Origin: Hyaloperonospora brassicae
Lineage: Eukaryota; Oomycota; Peronosporomycetes; Peronosporales; Peronosporaceae
NCBI GenBank assembly: GCA_947650285.1
Contig: CANTFL010001018.1
Location: 80,658 to 144,657 of the forward strand
DNA: 64,000 nucleotides
Direction of reading: 5' to 3'
Shown here: piece after piece, positions 33,790 through 44,500 of the stretch
How the letters are laid out: every line of letters starts with the position of its first letter
Numbering within the stretch: position 1 is the first letter of the stretch
Translations under genes and position numbers: made by a program
Notes under the pieces: model-generated
What the model saw: the letters and a program-made list of their open reading frames with translations, nothing else
Told to the model about the DNA's origin: nothing
Databases searched by the model: none

Positions 33790-36700
33790 ATGGAAGTCGC
33801 CGTCGCGTCTCTCGAGCGCTCTGTACGCGCTCTGTTCACGCCCAGCACCGCCACAAACAGCGCTCCTGCTCACGCACTATGCGAGTGCGCCCTCGAGCAA
33901 GTGCCGCCTCCTGACTGGCAGTACCTGCGTCGGTTTCCCGTCCTCAAGCGCCACGTCTTGCGTGAGTTTCGATCCGTAGCCACTGAAGTCGCGAAAATGC
34001 CCCCAACGCCTCGCAAACGAGCGAAACGAAGCACGTGGCAGCAACGCAGTGATCTGGACGAGTACAAAGCCGTTTGTTTGGCTTCTTTGTGCCAGAAACT
34101 GGCGCAATGCGAACTCTTTACACGCGACGAAGGCGAAGTTCTGGACGCTGTCGTAGCGCTCGAGTCGCTCGCTGTTCTGCAGCGCGTTATTGGCGGAAAA
34201 CTGCTGCCGCTACGAGTTCGGATGTTGCTGCTCGGGTGGGCATTGCGGTGCCAAGAGAAGACGTGTCGAGAGACGGCAGTGCAGCAGTGGATCCAGCAAG
34301 TCGGTGAGAAGCTACTGGAAGAACTTATAGAGATCTCTGCGTCGAATGAATCGAGTCAAGTGCTCTCGGTGAAGCGAGTGAGAACGAGAGCAGCATGTGG
34401 CAAACAAGTGGTCGAGAGACGGGAAAGTGTCAGGGACGATACGTCCTCCTGTCGCTTTTGTCGGGACGGCGCGAGCGCGGACATCTTGTGGTCAAAATGC
34501 GGTAGCGGCGAGTTGCTCATTGCGTGTGCGCAGCGGACCGCTCGTGTGCTGGAAAAGGCTGGAGAGAGCTACGCGACGAACAAGGCGATGATGGCGTTGT
34601 CTGCGTTCTGGGACTTGCGACCGGCTGCTCGGTTGATCTCAGGTGGGAGGACGAGTCGAAGACGAAAGCATTCAGAGATATCGTCAGTGATGACTGAACA
34701 GCCTATCGAGCCATCAATGACTATCTCGGCGTATCGGGAAATTGGCAAAGCTGCTGCACGGTCGGCAGCGAGTGCGACATGTGCTTTTCAGACGATGTGG
34801 ACGAGCGTTTGGGAGCGCGAGTGTAAGCACATGACACAGATGGAGCACATCACGCTGGTCGATGCCGTCCGTCACTGCTCGAAGGTAGATGAGTTTGCGA
34901 GTATGGTTATGCTTCCTGAGGCAAGGATGCGAATTACTCATTTCCCCGGGTTCCTCGTTGTGCTGGATGTAATAGAGTCACTATCGATCGACATGTCTAC
35001 GATCATCAGCGCATTTGCGATTGTGTGGGACAGCACCTATGCTGGAGCTTTTCTACGATCAACTACCCTCACAAGAACTTCAACGTCGCCGTCAAGGCGC
35101 ATTTTGCGGTCGTATCTGCGCGAGTTGTTGAAGTCTCGAGGCTTACGACATAGAGCGATTTCATCATCCTCGAACACGTCTTCTGCGTGGAGTAGAACAT
35201 CTCCGCTGGGGCTTCTCTTTTCACTGTTTGAGATTTTCTCGGAAGTTGAGCCTGGCGAGCAGCAAGACAGCAGCTACTTCAGGCAGTGGGATGCTTTTGT
35301 GAGTCAAGCTAGTACAGAAGTCTCGAGAACGGATTGTACACAAGGTGGTATCGCTTGGTGCATGTTTCTCGAAGAGTGTGTGCTCAGTGTTGGCGCGAAA
35401 AAAACATTGACAACCTCGCATCGTGATATGGACTTCTTGAGGTCATTCCAGAGGTACTGCCATACAATCATGCATGGAATCGTTGTGACTGGAGGCGAGG
35501 TGATATCAAGCGGCGGCTCGATTTATCGGCAGCTTATCCGGGGTGAGGGGGATCGTCTAGTTGTACGCCGAGTACTCGTGCGGATGATGATCACTTTCGA
35601 GGAAACCTGGACCATCGATCTCATCGCTCTCTTGCTGCGAAGTAGTGCAAGCTTCCATATTTCCAGCAAGATGGATGAACGAGGTATGATACACCTGCTT
35701 TTTCCAGCCCTGGCTTCATTCATGAAATCAACCTGTGGAGCCAACGTGAATGAACGAAAGACGAGGCAGCAGCAATTTGCTGCTATCGTGAACTCTATCA
35801 ATGTCGTCTTGAAGGACAGCGAGCCAACAGCGTCGTATCTTGTTCAGTTGATGCGGTTTTGCGAGGCGTGGGATGTCTACCAGAGCTCGCACACCAAGGA
35901 AGCACCCAGTAAAGCCAACAGATGGGGTTTCCATGCCATGGTCGAGCTGGACGTCGTGGCAGAGCTTCTCGAGTGTTACAGCAAAGACGATGTGATACAT
36001 CAAGAAACACGAGGAGCGCTTGACTTTGCGTCGGAGGTGCTACAAAGCGCACCGCATTGTCCGCCATCGCTTGAAGGGGGGCTTTGGAGATTCCTGTCAG
36101 CTGTCAAAGCGCGTACTGAAGAGGGCTTGTCAACCACGTCGGATCTGCTTGACCGAGAGCTTGTATCGCATTCGAGCAATGTGCTCCAACGTTTCCTTCG
36201 TGCGGTCAGGTTTGCTGACGTTGCACAAACGCGTCAGCTCATGAGTCAGATGAAAGACACCGTGGGAACATTCGGAGAGTTGAGGCAACAACTGGAGCGC
36301 TGGTTTTCGTTTGTCGAAGTGAATGGCGCAGCTTTTGCTGCCAAAGAATCTCGGCTGGAGCTCTCTGTCCTATGTACCAGACTCATCCGCTGGTTTCCAA
36401 ACGAGTTTGAAGACATGCGCTTCTTGCTCATGACTCCGCTCGATCCTCACCTGGTCTTCACGTTGAAAGCATTTGTCAAAGAAGCTGGGAAGCTGAACGG
36501 CAAGACGCATCGGTCGAAACTGAGCTCTGCAGCAACGTCTTTGTCGACATTGGCCGTTCGAATTGAAATGGCGTTGCATTCGTATCTCTCCGCGGCAGCG
36601 CTTCCCGACCTCGAAACACTTTCTGTCTTGCTGGTCAAGGCGGTTGTCAAATGTCGTTCGCCTGATGCATTCGATGACCTGACGAAGGTCATCCAGAAGA

Positions 36701-38490
36701 ACAGCCGTGTGCTGTTGCCTGAGACTGCAGTAGCGACACTGAGCTCCCCACTGCGGGGATTGGAATTCTCGAACTGTGCCATCCAGCAAAACGAAGACAA
36801 TGACGACGGACGAATGGCACTTCGTGCGCAGCGAGCCAAGTCGATCATTTATCAAGAAAACACGCTGAAGCTCTTGGCGAGGTCGGCATCGATCTTTGAT
36901 GGCGGACTGTCGTGGTCAAGCGCATTGTTCAATGTGCAGTCTGCTGTCACGTACCTCCCAATTCTGTTCGACTATGTGTTGCAGACTGGCTTTTGTGACG
37001 GCGCGCTCCAAGCTGACTTGCTCCTCACGTGTCTGAACGAGCTAAGGCAACAAGCCGACGGTGGTGCGAGAGTGCTTCGGGAGGCCTATTGGATCGCAGC
37101 AGTACTACATACAGCTTTGATGTCGGGTTCGAGGCGGATTGCGGGTGCATACGCGATTTCGAACAACGATGTTCTCGACAGGTTGCGTACAACCACTGGA
37201 GATGTGCTGCAGCTACTATCAATTGCTGCCAACACGACTGCGGCACCGACGGGTTGTAACATCGACGGTGCTACTACTCAACTTGACGAGGTGCTGTGTC
37301 TGCTAAAGCTCTCGAAGGTGGCAAGATTGGCTATTGCAGACAATCGCGCAAGCTGCTACTGGTCTTGCGAGCGCCTGATCAGTGACAAAGCGCATCGTGC
37401 ATTGCAGACTGTTGTGTCATCAGCTTGGACTGCTGCAACAAATCGAGCACAAGACATGGCGGTCATGCCCGCAATGCAGCTCTTTGTACCGTTCGCAAGC
37501 TGGTTGACAGCAGCGCTGGTTTATTCGCAGTCGTTCTTGGAGGATCCGTCTGCCCACGTAAGGCGTTGGGAACGCACGTTTACTGGCTACGTGACGGATC
37601 TGTACCTGCATCTCGAATTCGAAGATGTCACTGGCGACCTGCTCGAAACGTGGCTAACTACGTGGATCACTGCCAACATCGTTCGCGGACAAGATGAGGT
37701 ACCGCTTCTGGCACTGCTGCCTTCACAAGTAGCCTTGTTCCGTCGCCTAGCGTCGACTCCGTACCGCGAGATACCACCCGGTGAACGAAACAGGACCGCA
37801 ACATCGATTTGGCGACTGGTGTTCGCCGCTCTCAACGTCGCTGTAGACACGCGTGAAGAACAACACCCAGTGGAACTCGGTCAAGCTGTGGAGCTCATTC
37901 TCCATACACTAACGACGCTGGAGCTTGTCGAGCTGTCTGCGTCTTCGGATTTCGTGCACTGTAGTCACGAAGCGACTGTCGAGCCGTTTTTCCAAGAGCT
38001 CGAGAGGTTCCTATTGCAACTCCATCGCCGAGTCGGCAGTGTCGCTCAAGTGTGTTGTCTGCTACAATACCCCCTCGAGCTCCTGGTGTGCTGCTACGTT
38101 TGCAACATGGCAGTCCATTGCAACGCTGAGTCCCAGCGATTTCTCCAGCGTGTGAGGGACCTGTTGCAAGCAAACGTGGAGAACATCGGCGACGTTCTCG
38201 AGTCCATCGACGACGACAGAAAACTGTCGACCGTGCGAGACCCGTCACGTCAAAGCGACAGCGATAAGGAACACGGAGAAAGCCAGTCACAGTTGTCTGC
38301 AACGTCACAGTCGGCTGACATTGAAGCGTTTTTCCACTTGTGGGCGGATGAAATGGCTCTCAAGTACGACTACGTGGATCAAGAGCGCTGCAAGGCTATG
38401 ATTGAGGTCATTCAAGCAGCACTGCACGTGTCTGAACATGCTCCGAATCGGAAAACCGTCAGCGTGGAAACGGGTCCACGTGACGGATAA
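33790..38490 (+). CDS. Large unrecognised alpha-helical protein, 1,566 residues
   Basis: One uninterrupted frame of 1,566 codons from an ATG at 33790, too long to be chance. The protein is rich in Leu, Ala, Ser, Arg and Glu and reads as a continuous helical-repeat solenoid. There is a short basic, nuclear-signal-like stretch (PPTPRKRAKRSTW, about residues 76-88) and a second basic patch near 292 (GGRTSRRRKHSE). The C-terminus has an acidic, Ser-rich linker and a last helical segment. No signal peptide, membrane segment or catalytic motif is seen. The size and composition suit a nuclear or nucleolar scaffold, for example of ribosome biogenesis (Urb1/Urb2 type) or a DNA-repair HEAT protein, but I cannot assign it. 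It is convergent with PET117; the stop codons are 22 bp apart. Confidence 0.85.
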   Translation: MEVAVASLERSVRALFTPSTATNSAPAHALCECALEQVPPPDWQYLRRFPVLKRHVLREFRSVATEVAKMPPTPRKRAKRSTWQQRSDLDEYKAVCLASLCQKLAQCELFTRDEGEVLDAVVALESLAVLQRVIGGKLLPLRVRMLLLGWALRCQEKTCRETAVQQWIQQVGEKLLEELIEISASNESSQVLSVKRVRTRAACGKQVVERRESVRDDTSSCRFCRDGASADILWSKCGSGELLIACAQRTARVLEKAGESYATNKAMMALSAFWDLRPAARLISGGRTSRRRKHSEISSVMTEQPIEPSMTISAYREIGKAAARSAASATCAFQTMWTSVWERECKHMTQMEHITLVDAVRHCSKVDEFASMVMLPEARMRITHFPGFLVVLDVIESLSIDMSTIISAFAIVWDSTYAGAFLRSTTLTRTSTSPSRRILRSYLRELLKSRGLRHRAISSSSNTSSAWSRTSPLGLLFSLFEIFSEVEPGEQQDSSYFRQWDAFVSQASTEVSRTDCTQGGIAWCMFLEECVLSVGAKKTLTTSHRDMDFLRSFQRYCHTIMHGIVVTGGEVISSGGSIYRQLIRGEGDRLVVRRVLVRMMITFEETWTIDLIALLLRSSASFHISSKMDERGMIHLLFPALASFMKSTCGANVNERKTRQQQFAAIVNSINVVLKDSEPTASYLVQLMRFCEAWDVYQSSHTKEAPSKANRWGFHAMVELDVVAELLECYSKDDVIHQETRGALDFASEVLQSAPHCPPSLEGGLWRFLSAVKARTEEGLSTTSDLLDRELVSHSSNVLQRFLRAVRFADVAQTRQLMSQMKDTVGTFGELRQQLERWFSFVEVNGAAFAAKESRLELSVLCTRLIRWFPNEFEDMRFLLMTPLDPHLVFTLKAFVKEAGKLNGKTHRSKLSSAATSLSTLAVRIEMALHSYLSAAALPDLETLSVLLVKAVVKCRSPDAFDDLTKVIQKNSRVLLPETAVATLSSPLRGLEFSNCAIQQNEDNDDGRMALRAQRAKSIIYQENTLKLLARSASIFDGGLSWSSALFNVQSAVTYLPILFDYVLQTGFCDGALQADLLLTCLNELRQQADGGARVLREAYWIAAVLHTALMSGSRRIAGAYAISNNDVLDRLRTTTGDVLQLLSIAANTTAAPTGCNIDGATTQLDEVLCLLKLSKVARLAIADNRASCYWSCERLISDKAHRALQTVVSSAWTAATNRAQDMAVMPAMQLFVPFASWLTAALVYSQSFLEDPSAHVRRWERTFTGYVTDLYLHLEFEDVTGDLLETWLTTWITANIVRGQDEVPLLALLPSQVALFRRLASTPYREIPPGERNRTATSIWRLVFAALNVAVDTREEQHPVELGQAVELILHTLTTLELVELSASSDFVHCSHEATVEPFFQELERFLLQLHRRVGSVAQVCCLLQYPLELLVCCYVCNMAVHCNAESQRFLQRVRDLLQANVENIGDVLESIDDDRKLSTVRDPSRQSDSDKEHGESQSQLSATSQSADIEAFFHLWADEMALKYDYVDQERCKAMIEVIQAALHVSEHAPNRKTVSVETGPRDG

Positions 38491-38512
38491 CCACACGATA
38501 CACACTCGGCGT

Positions 38513-38800
38513 CTACTGCTGAGCGTCCAGTTCCCGTTGCTGCTGCTGTTGCTGCTCCATGTGTCGCCGCTTGATTCGGTCCCGCTTGATATCGTTGATC
38601 ACGCCTTGGCGCATGGTCTAAGGCACTGGTTAGTAAGCAATGGACGTTGACCACCGACAGACCTGCGACAGTGGACGCACCTTTTTCTCCGTGATCTGCT
38701 GGTGATGGGCGTAGTACACGGCGTAAGCGGCTCCTGCGCACATGGCGCTGAACGCCAGCACGGGGGCCCTGTGTCGCAGCACGGGTACAAGTCCCGCCAT
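38513..38800 (-). CDS. PET117: PET117-like cytochrome c oxidase assembly factor
   Basis: Small mitochondrial inner-membrane protein that helps assemble complex IV together with heme a synthase. Two exons, 38800-38681 and 38617-38513, separated by a 63-bp intron, give 74 residues. The N-terminus holds one transmembrane helix (PVLAFSAMCAGAAYAVYYAHH). The family signature follows across the splice: TMRQGVINDIKRDRIKRR, matching the RxGVIxDIxR pattern of PET117. The tail is a Gln-rich helix. Length is close to that of human PET117 (81). Neither exon alone would be noticed; together they give all family features. Confidence 0.83.
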
Positions 38801-40442
38801 AACGGATACCGTCGACGCGCTGGGTCTCGCGCTGATGAGAAATGGATGGGTGGCCACGGATGGGCTAAATACGATTACGGCATGATTCGTCCTATAAATG
38901 ATGACGACCCGACCGAATGAGACACAACCGGTCACTCTGATGGTAAAAACGGGCACGGCGGACAAGGAGCGAACGGACTATTTTGGAGTTGATGACGAAT
39001 GTAAACGGACGCAAACGGATGTTGCAAAAGGGAATCCATAAACTGGCGAAGGGGCAGTGGCGTGGGATGAATTGCAACACATCTGCTGCGGCACTCACAT
39101 CTCTGCGTCCGGAACGATCGTAGACGCAGCGTCTCGTACCGTGACGGCATTGCTTGCCATTCGTTCTATGGTGCTGTTTTGCAGCTGGTTGCAGTGGCGC
39201 CACGACAAGCGTATAGTCAGAAGCTAGGACACTGTATCTCGCATGAAAGTGGACACTGCTGGACCAGCTCGGAACGTGTCGTACCGACGTGTCATCAAAC
39301 AAGCACCTGCTTACCACGCGGCAATTGCGTCATCCTGTGGCACTCGATCCTGTTCCGGCTACACTGACAGTGCTCTCAATGGACAGAGGTCCTGCGTTGC
39401 TGGATCGGACCGAGACTCACGCTCCTGACTCGATCACTCGTGCACTTCCTCTGCGACTTCCACAGTGACACGGGATCAGCGATCCTCGCACAGGTCGCGC
39501 GCGACGTCGACGTCAGGACAATGCCATTGCCGGAACACAACACGCTCTGTAGAACTGTCCGCGACGTCGCTAGGAGATCGATTCCACCCGAGCTTTATCC
39601 GCTCACGGTCGATACTGCTTTCGTGGCCGGGGATTCGAGGCCTCGTCACCGTTGTCTCGTTTGCCAGCAACCTACAGACAAGAGACAGCACTTTCAGGTC
39701 AAAGTACCAAATGGACAGTCTATTTGGTGCTGTCTACGTACGTGAGCTCCTGCAGCTTGAGGTCGATCGCTTGCAATCGAGAGTGTAGCCAGCACTGGGA
39801 TGACTACATGGGTACACACGCCATAACCCCCCCACGAGCAATAGTATCATTTCGTCATTTCGTAATAACGCTTTTATGTACAATACGAAATCGGGTCAAT
39901 CGCCCGACCTGGCGTCGGTGGCGGCATCGTGTCGTGCGTGGCATAGTACGGCTTTGGGGTCAGGATCTGGCAGTTGCACATGTGCAATGAACACGTCACG
40001 AGCGCACGCCCGCCGATTGTTTTCGTTCTGCTCGTGTGCGTACCATTTTCCCTCGTCTGTCCTGGGGCAGGTTCGAAAAGTTGGTCGCTGAACTCGTGGG
40101 CCACGACGCCGTCAGTGCCTGCGCGCGTTTGGGCGTCATGGACAGCCGTTCACAACAACACTCTCGCAGGTCCAGCGCAAAAAACGCGCTGCAAACGACG
40201 CTTTCCGTTTCGCTGGCGAAACCAGCAGCGAGCACGTGCGACAATGATAAACATCTGGAAAAAACGTTTAAACAAAAAAACTCAGTCCGTTCGAGCAACA
40301 ACAACAACAACAACAAGTACTACTACAAGTACTACAAAGTAGCGCCTTTTCGAGTACTACTTTCTAGTTCGGTCCATCGTAAAAAGACGAGTGTTTCAAC
40401 CCACTTCGTTCGAGACCCCACCGCACCTTTAGCGTCCGCCCC
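38801..40442. other. Intergenic DNA, weak coding signals only
   Basis: About 1.6 kb. A stretch near 39440-39790 reads partly like coding in two frames (one with CLVCQQPTDKRQHF, another ending DSLFGAVYVRELLQLEVDRL) but no clean gene can be built. Short AAC triplets lie at about 40300-40316. Confidence 0.5.
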
Positions 40443-41552
40443 ATGCAGCGGTTCGTCGCGGCCGCGACGCTGCAGCTCCTCGTGCCGAGCGTCGCGACCC
40501 GATACCTCTCCGTCCTACTGTACGTTCACTACTACACATCAGAGCGTCGCGCGTGTGCCCACTTTGCTCGCACTACTTCACACACACACTTATACTCGAC
40601 GTGTTTGTTCCTTCAGCTTCGACCAGCGCCTCGAAGATGCCGTCCTCACGGGTCTTGTGCCGCTCGTGTGTGCCGTTGCCACGTCGTCGCTCGTCTCGAG
40701 CGCTCTGATGCTCCGCTGTCATCACGACCGCCAGTGGCTGCTGCGGGCGCACCTGAGCGCCGGTCTCAGAGGTCTCATCGTGGGCGCAATGGCGTTCCAC
40801 GTGACGCTCGTTCTCTTTGGAGCGCCCGTCGTCGAGTACGTACCAAAGGGATTCGTACGCTGTCACTTTGTTTGGGTTACTGTTTTTGTGATTGTGGTTG
40901 TTATTGGGGTTGTAATTGTTATTGGGGGACCTGACTGTGGATGTGCTGTTGATTGCTTGTTGTGCTGTAGCTTGTGGCCGCAGACGCTGTTGCTCGCTGT
41001 GTTGCTGTCGAGCCTTACGACAATGCCGTTGGCGCTGCATCTGACGTGGGCGCCGCAAAAGTGGCGGACGTTGCTGCTCGAGCTGAGGTGCAGTTTGGAC
41101 TCGTTGTTTGTTGGCTGGACGACCGACCGACCGACCGACGACTGTGTGGTGTTGGATCAGCTCTTGTTGTCGGCTGGTTGTTGACCGTGTTGCGGCCTCT
41201 CTGTGTGTGGGTGTGATGCGATGCGGTGCAGGGTTACGACGGTGCTCGAGCTGTATCTAGTGTGCTCCTCCATTGGTGCTGCCCTCGGCGCTTACGTTGG
41301 TGCGTTCCCCATCCCGCTCGACTGGGATCGACCTTGGCAGGTGAGACAAGTGCTGTGCTGTGGCTTCCTGCTTGCTGTCTAGAAGAGAGACTCGGCTGAC
41401 ATGTTGTTTGTTGACACACTCACTGCCTGATCCAGCAATGGCCGTTGACTTGTGTCTATGGCACGTTGCTCGGCCAAGCTGCCGGGATTTTGACCAGCAT
41501 GGTGCTCGCTGCGACTTCGCCGTCTATCGCAAAGTTGACCAAGACAGAGTAA
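40443..41552 (+). CDS. PIGF: PIG-F, GPI ethanolamine-phosphate transferase stabilising subunit
   Basis: ER membrane protein that binds and stabilises PIG-O and PIG-G, the enzymes adding ethanolamine phosphate to GPI anchors. Five exons (40443-40519, 40617-40835, 40971-41087, 41232-41340, 41436-41552) join in phase to 212 residues, close to human PIG-F (219). Hydrophobic segments are spread along the chain, for example LTGLVPLVCAVATSSLVSSA and LLLAVLLSSLTTMPLALHL. The diagnostic motif GAFPIPLDWDRPWQQWPL is formed across the last splice junction and is followed by GQAAGILTSMVLAA. Few other proteins carry the PLDWDRPWQ block. It is convergent with INTS1; the stop codons lie 39 bp apart. Confidence 0.92.
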
Positions 41553-41591
41553 TAACGATGGTACTTCATGTCAAGAGCTTGCATTGCCAAC

Positions 41592-44500
41592 TTACGTCGT
41601 TGATAGCTTTGATGCTACAAGGAGTGACGAGCGGAACGCCGTGCTCTTCAAATATAGTCCGAGCTTACTCTTGGCAACTTCGCTCGGGTCGTCAAAGAGT
41701 TGCTGCAGGATCTGTCGCCGCTGCTGCGCGTCAGCAAACACGAGGAACTCGAGAACGGCGTTGATTGCAGCTTCCTTCAGTCCAGCTCGCACACAGCGCA
41801 GGCACTTGACGTAGGAGCGCATGACTTCGTCGACACAGACTGAGTCGTTCCTCATCAGGATCAGCAAGGTTTGGCACAGCGGGGCCATCATTGGTTTTGT
41901 CACCATCTCGGTCACTAGCAGTGATGCCACTGGTGCTGCGCAGCGCCGCAACAAAGCCACCCCTGCTGCCCCCTGGTCCGCCTTCGCACACAAAACATCG
42001 ATAGCTCGCAGTCCTTGGGTAATGACTGTCATGTCGACACGCTCGGTCAACGACTTGTTGCCCGAAGCAAGCACAAAGTCTTCGCTCTCAATTTGAGCTA
42101 TCAGCTGCTCAATCTGATCGTATTGGGTCGCTGCCGATGGCTGGTAGTCACGTCGCTTTCGGATCATGTCTAGCGTCGCATACAAGTCTTCTTCATCGTG
42201 ACGCTGCGCCAAAATTTCCCCAAACGCTTTTGTTCCCGGCTGCGAATCAAACATACTCACAATGCTTTCCAACAAGACGATACGCGGTGCCGAGAAGATC
42301 AGGTCATTCGCAAGATCGAAGTCAGCCTCTAGAGCGTCATAGAAAAACTCCCATGTGTGAGACACGAGTTGGTAGAACTCGACAGCATGATGATCGGCTA
42401 CGACCCGCAGGATCTCGAACAGGAACTGGCAAAACGGTGTCATCACGCTCCGCTGGTGGCGTATGTGAGGCCACGTAATTTGCATGGCGCTCAAAATCTA
42501 CACCCATAGCAGTTGTTTGGTTAGCGACACACACAACATCGCCAAGAGCGCTATTGCAAGATGAAGAGGTGGACGTACATTCTGGAACAGCGTTGTGTTG
42601 AGATAAAGCTGTGAGAGCGATAAAGTGCCGAAGTACTGCATGAGCTGCCGAGGAAATCGTGACAACACTAATTTCGGGTGATGTCTAGCAAGCTCTCGAA
42701 ATCGTTCGATGACCTCAGTTCCATCCTTTGTCAAGTCGTGCAGGGTATCATCCACCTGGGACAATAACCGACGATCCTGAATGACCAGCTCACGCTGCTG
42801 GTTTGAACTATTATCCGCGGCGTCTACGATCACAAACGACTCCCAGTCTGGATCGAGAGCACTCATGAGTTCAGCCACCAGCCGGGGATTCTGGAAGTAC
42901 AAGGCCTGTATGTACAAGGAACAGTTTAGTGGGTAAATCGCAGATGCGACATAGATTTACATGTACGTACTCCGATGAGTTCCCGCTTGACGTCTGCGTG
43001 GGTAGTGACAACACCACGGATGTGTCCGAGTTGCGGGTCAGCTGTCATGATCGGATCCAACAGGTTCAGCATCGTACTATCGCCCCCCTGGTCATGCGCG
43101 ATGCGCGTCAGGAGGTCCGCGGCACAAGGCCTTGACAGATTCCTCGTATCGACTTGAAGGCGTTCAAGTACCTTGACTTCTTTCACAAGCACCACCAAAC
43201 CGTGAAGCGTCATGGCGTCCAGCTGAAGGACTTTGCCGCGACTTTTCCACCAAGTAAGACTTTCATCGATAAACTGCACTACCAGCTCAAGTACTGCCAA
43301 AACATCTAGAGCCGTTACTGGATCGTCAAGCTCGTAGCGACCCTCAGACGTGGAGATATGCGACAAATGCCTGATAAAGCTGACACAAGCCGAGTACGAT
43401 CCAGCAAAATGTTCGCCAAGATTGTCAAGTATATGACGTACGAATCCAATGCATTCCTTGCGGTGAGAAACACTTGTACAAGTTGGTAAGTGGTCCGTCA
43501 CATGAAACAACGCCTTGGCAAGTTGGGTAGCGGCAGTTGCTGAGTTGCAAGAAGAGCGAGCAAAATGAAGCAAAGACGTGAGCAAAGTCCATGTGTCAGC
43601 CGCAGAACACGTTTCCTTGTCCTCACTCGTCGGGCACGACCGTCGCACCAATTGGCTTGCGGCTACAACAAAGTCCACGGGGACCATGGTAGCTGGTGAA
43701 GACCCCGTGCTAGAGTTTTTCTTCAACTCTTTTACCAAACGGTTGAGGCAAGGTGCACTGACATCAGGTTCAACCACATCGTTTTTTGCGTTCCAACAGT
43801 CCGCTAAACTGAAGTAGGTATTCTCGAATAGTGTGACATCACCTTGCGGGTGCTCGACACTACGTCGTGCCGGCTTGGCAACATTTTCAACCATCGGTTC
43901 TGTGTAAAACGGAGATGTGCCAAGTGTAGCACAAGGCCCGGATGCATCAATCTTGAACGTTGTAAACCCTCCAGATAGCAAGAGAGCCTCCTCCTCATCG
44001 TCTTCGTCGGTATCCATACTGCCATCAACTTCGTACCGTACTTGCAGCCAACTTCGCAGTGCATTCAAACTCTCAACTACGGCCGGTGCGAGCGAGTCTA
44101 TCGCGTCGTAGACACTTATTTGCATCAGTACAACGCCCGCTGCAGCCGAAATATCCGACTCCTTGGTCACTGCGAGCAAGCTAGCAACGGCTTTGCTCTC
44201 GAACTTCTGTATCGTCTCGAGGATAATGTGCAACGCCATCTCGAGGCAACGGCTGGTGAGAGCTGACTGGTCGAGAAGACTCCATAGTGCGTCGTTTGAC
44301 ATTGCGCGAATGGCGGCAGCGCAAAGGTGTGACGTCGTTGACGAGGTTGTTACTGCAAGTTTGATCAGCAAGTGGTCTGGATACAGGCGCGAATCCTTTG
44401 TAGCAACAAGACCAGTGCTAGATAAGATAGCTGCGTTCGACGTCGCTTTCGGGAACAAGCTCTGCGTCAGCCTCGCTAAGCATGTAGCTGTCCGGTTGCT

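Noticed and set aside
39440..39788. Candidate exon with CLVCQQPTDKRQHF
   Set aside because: Two frames look equally plausible, with no splice sites or start that join them into a gene.
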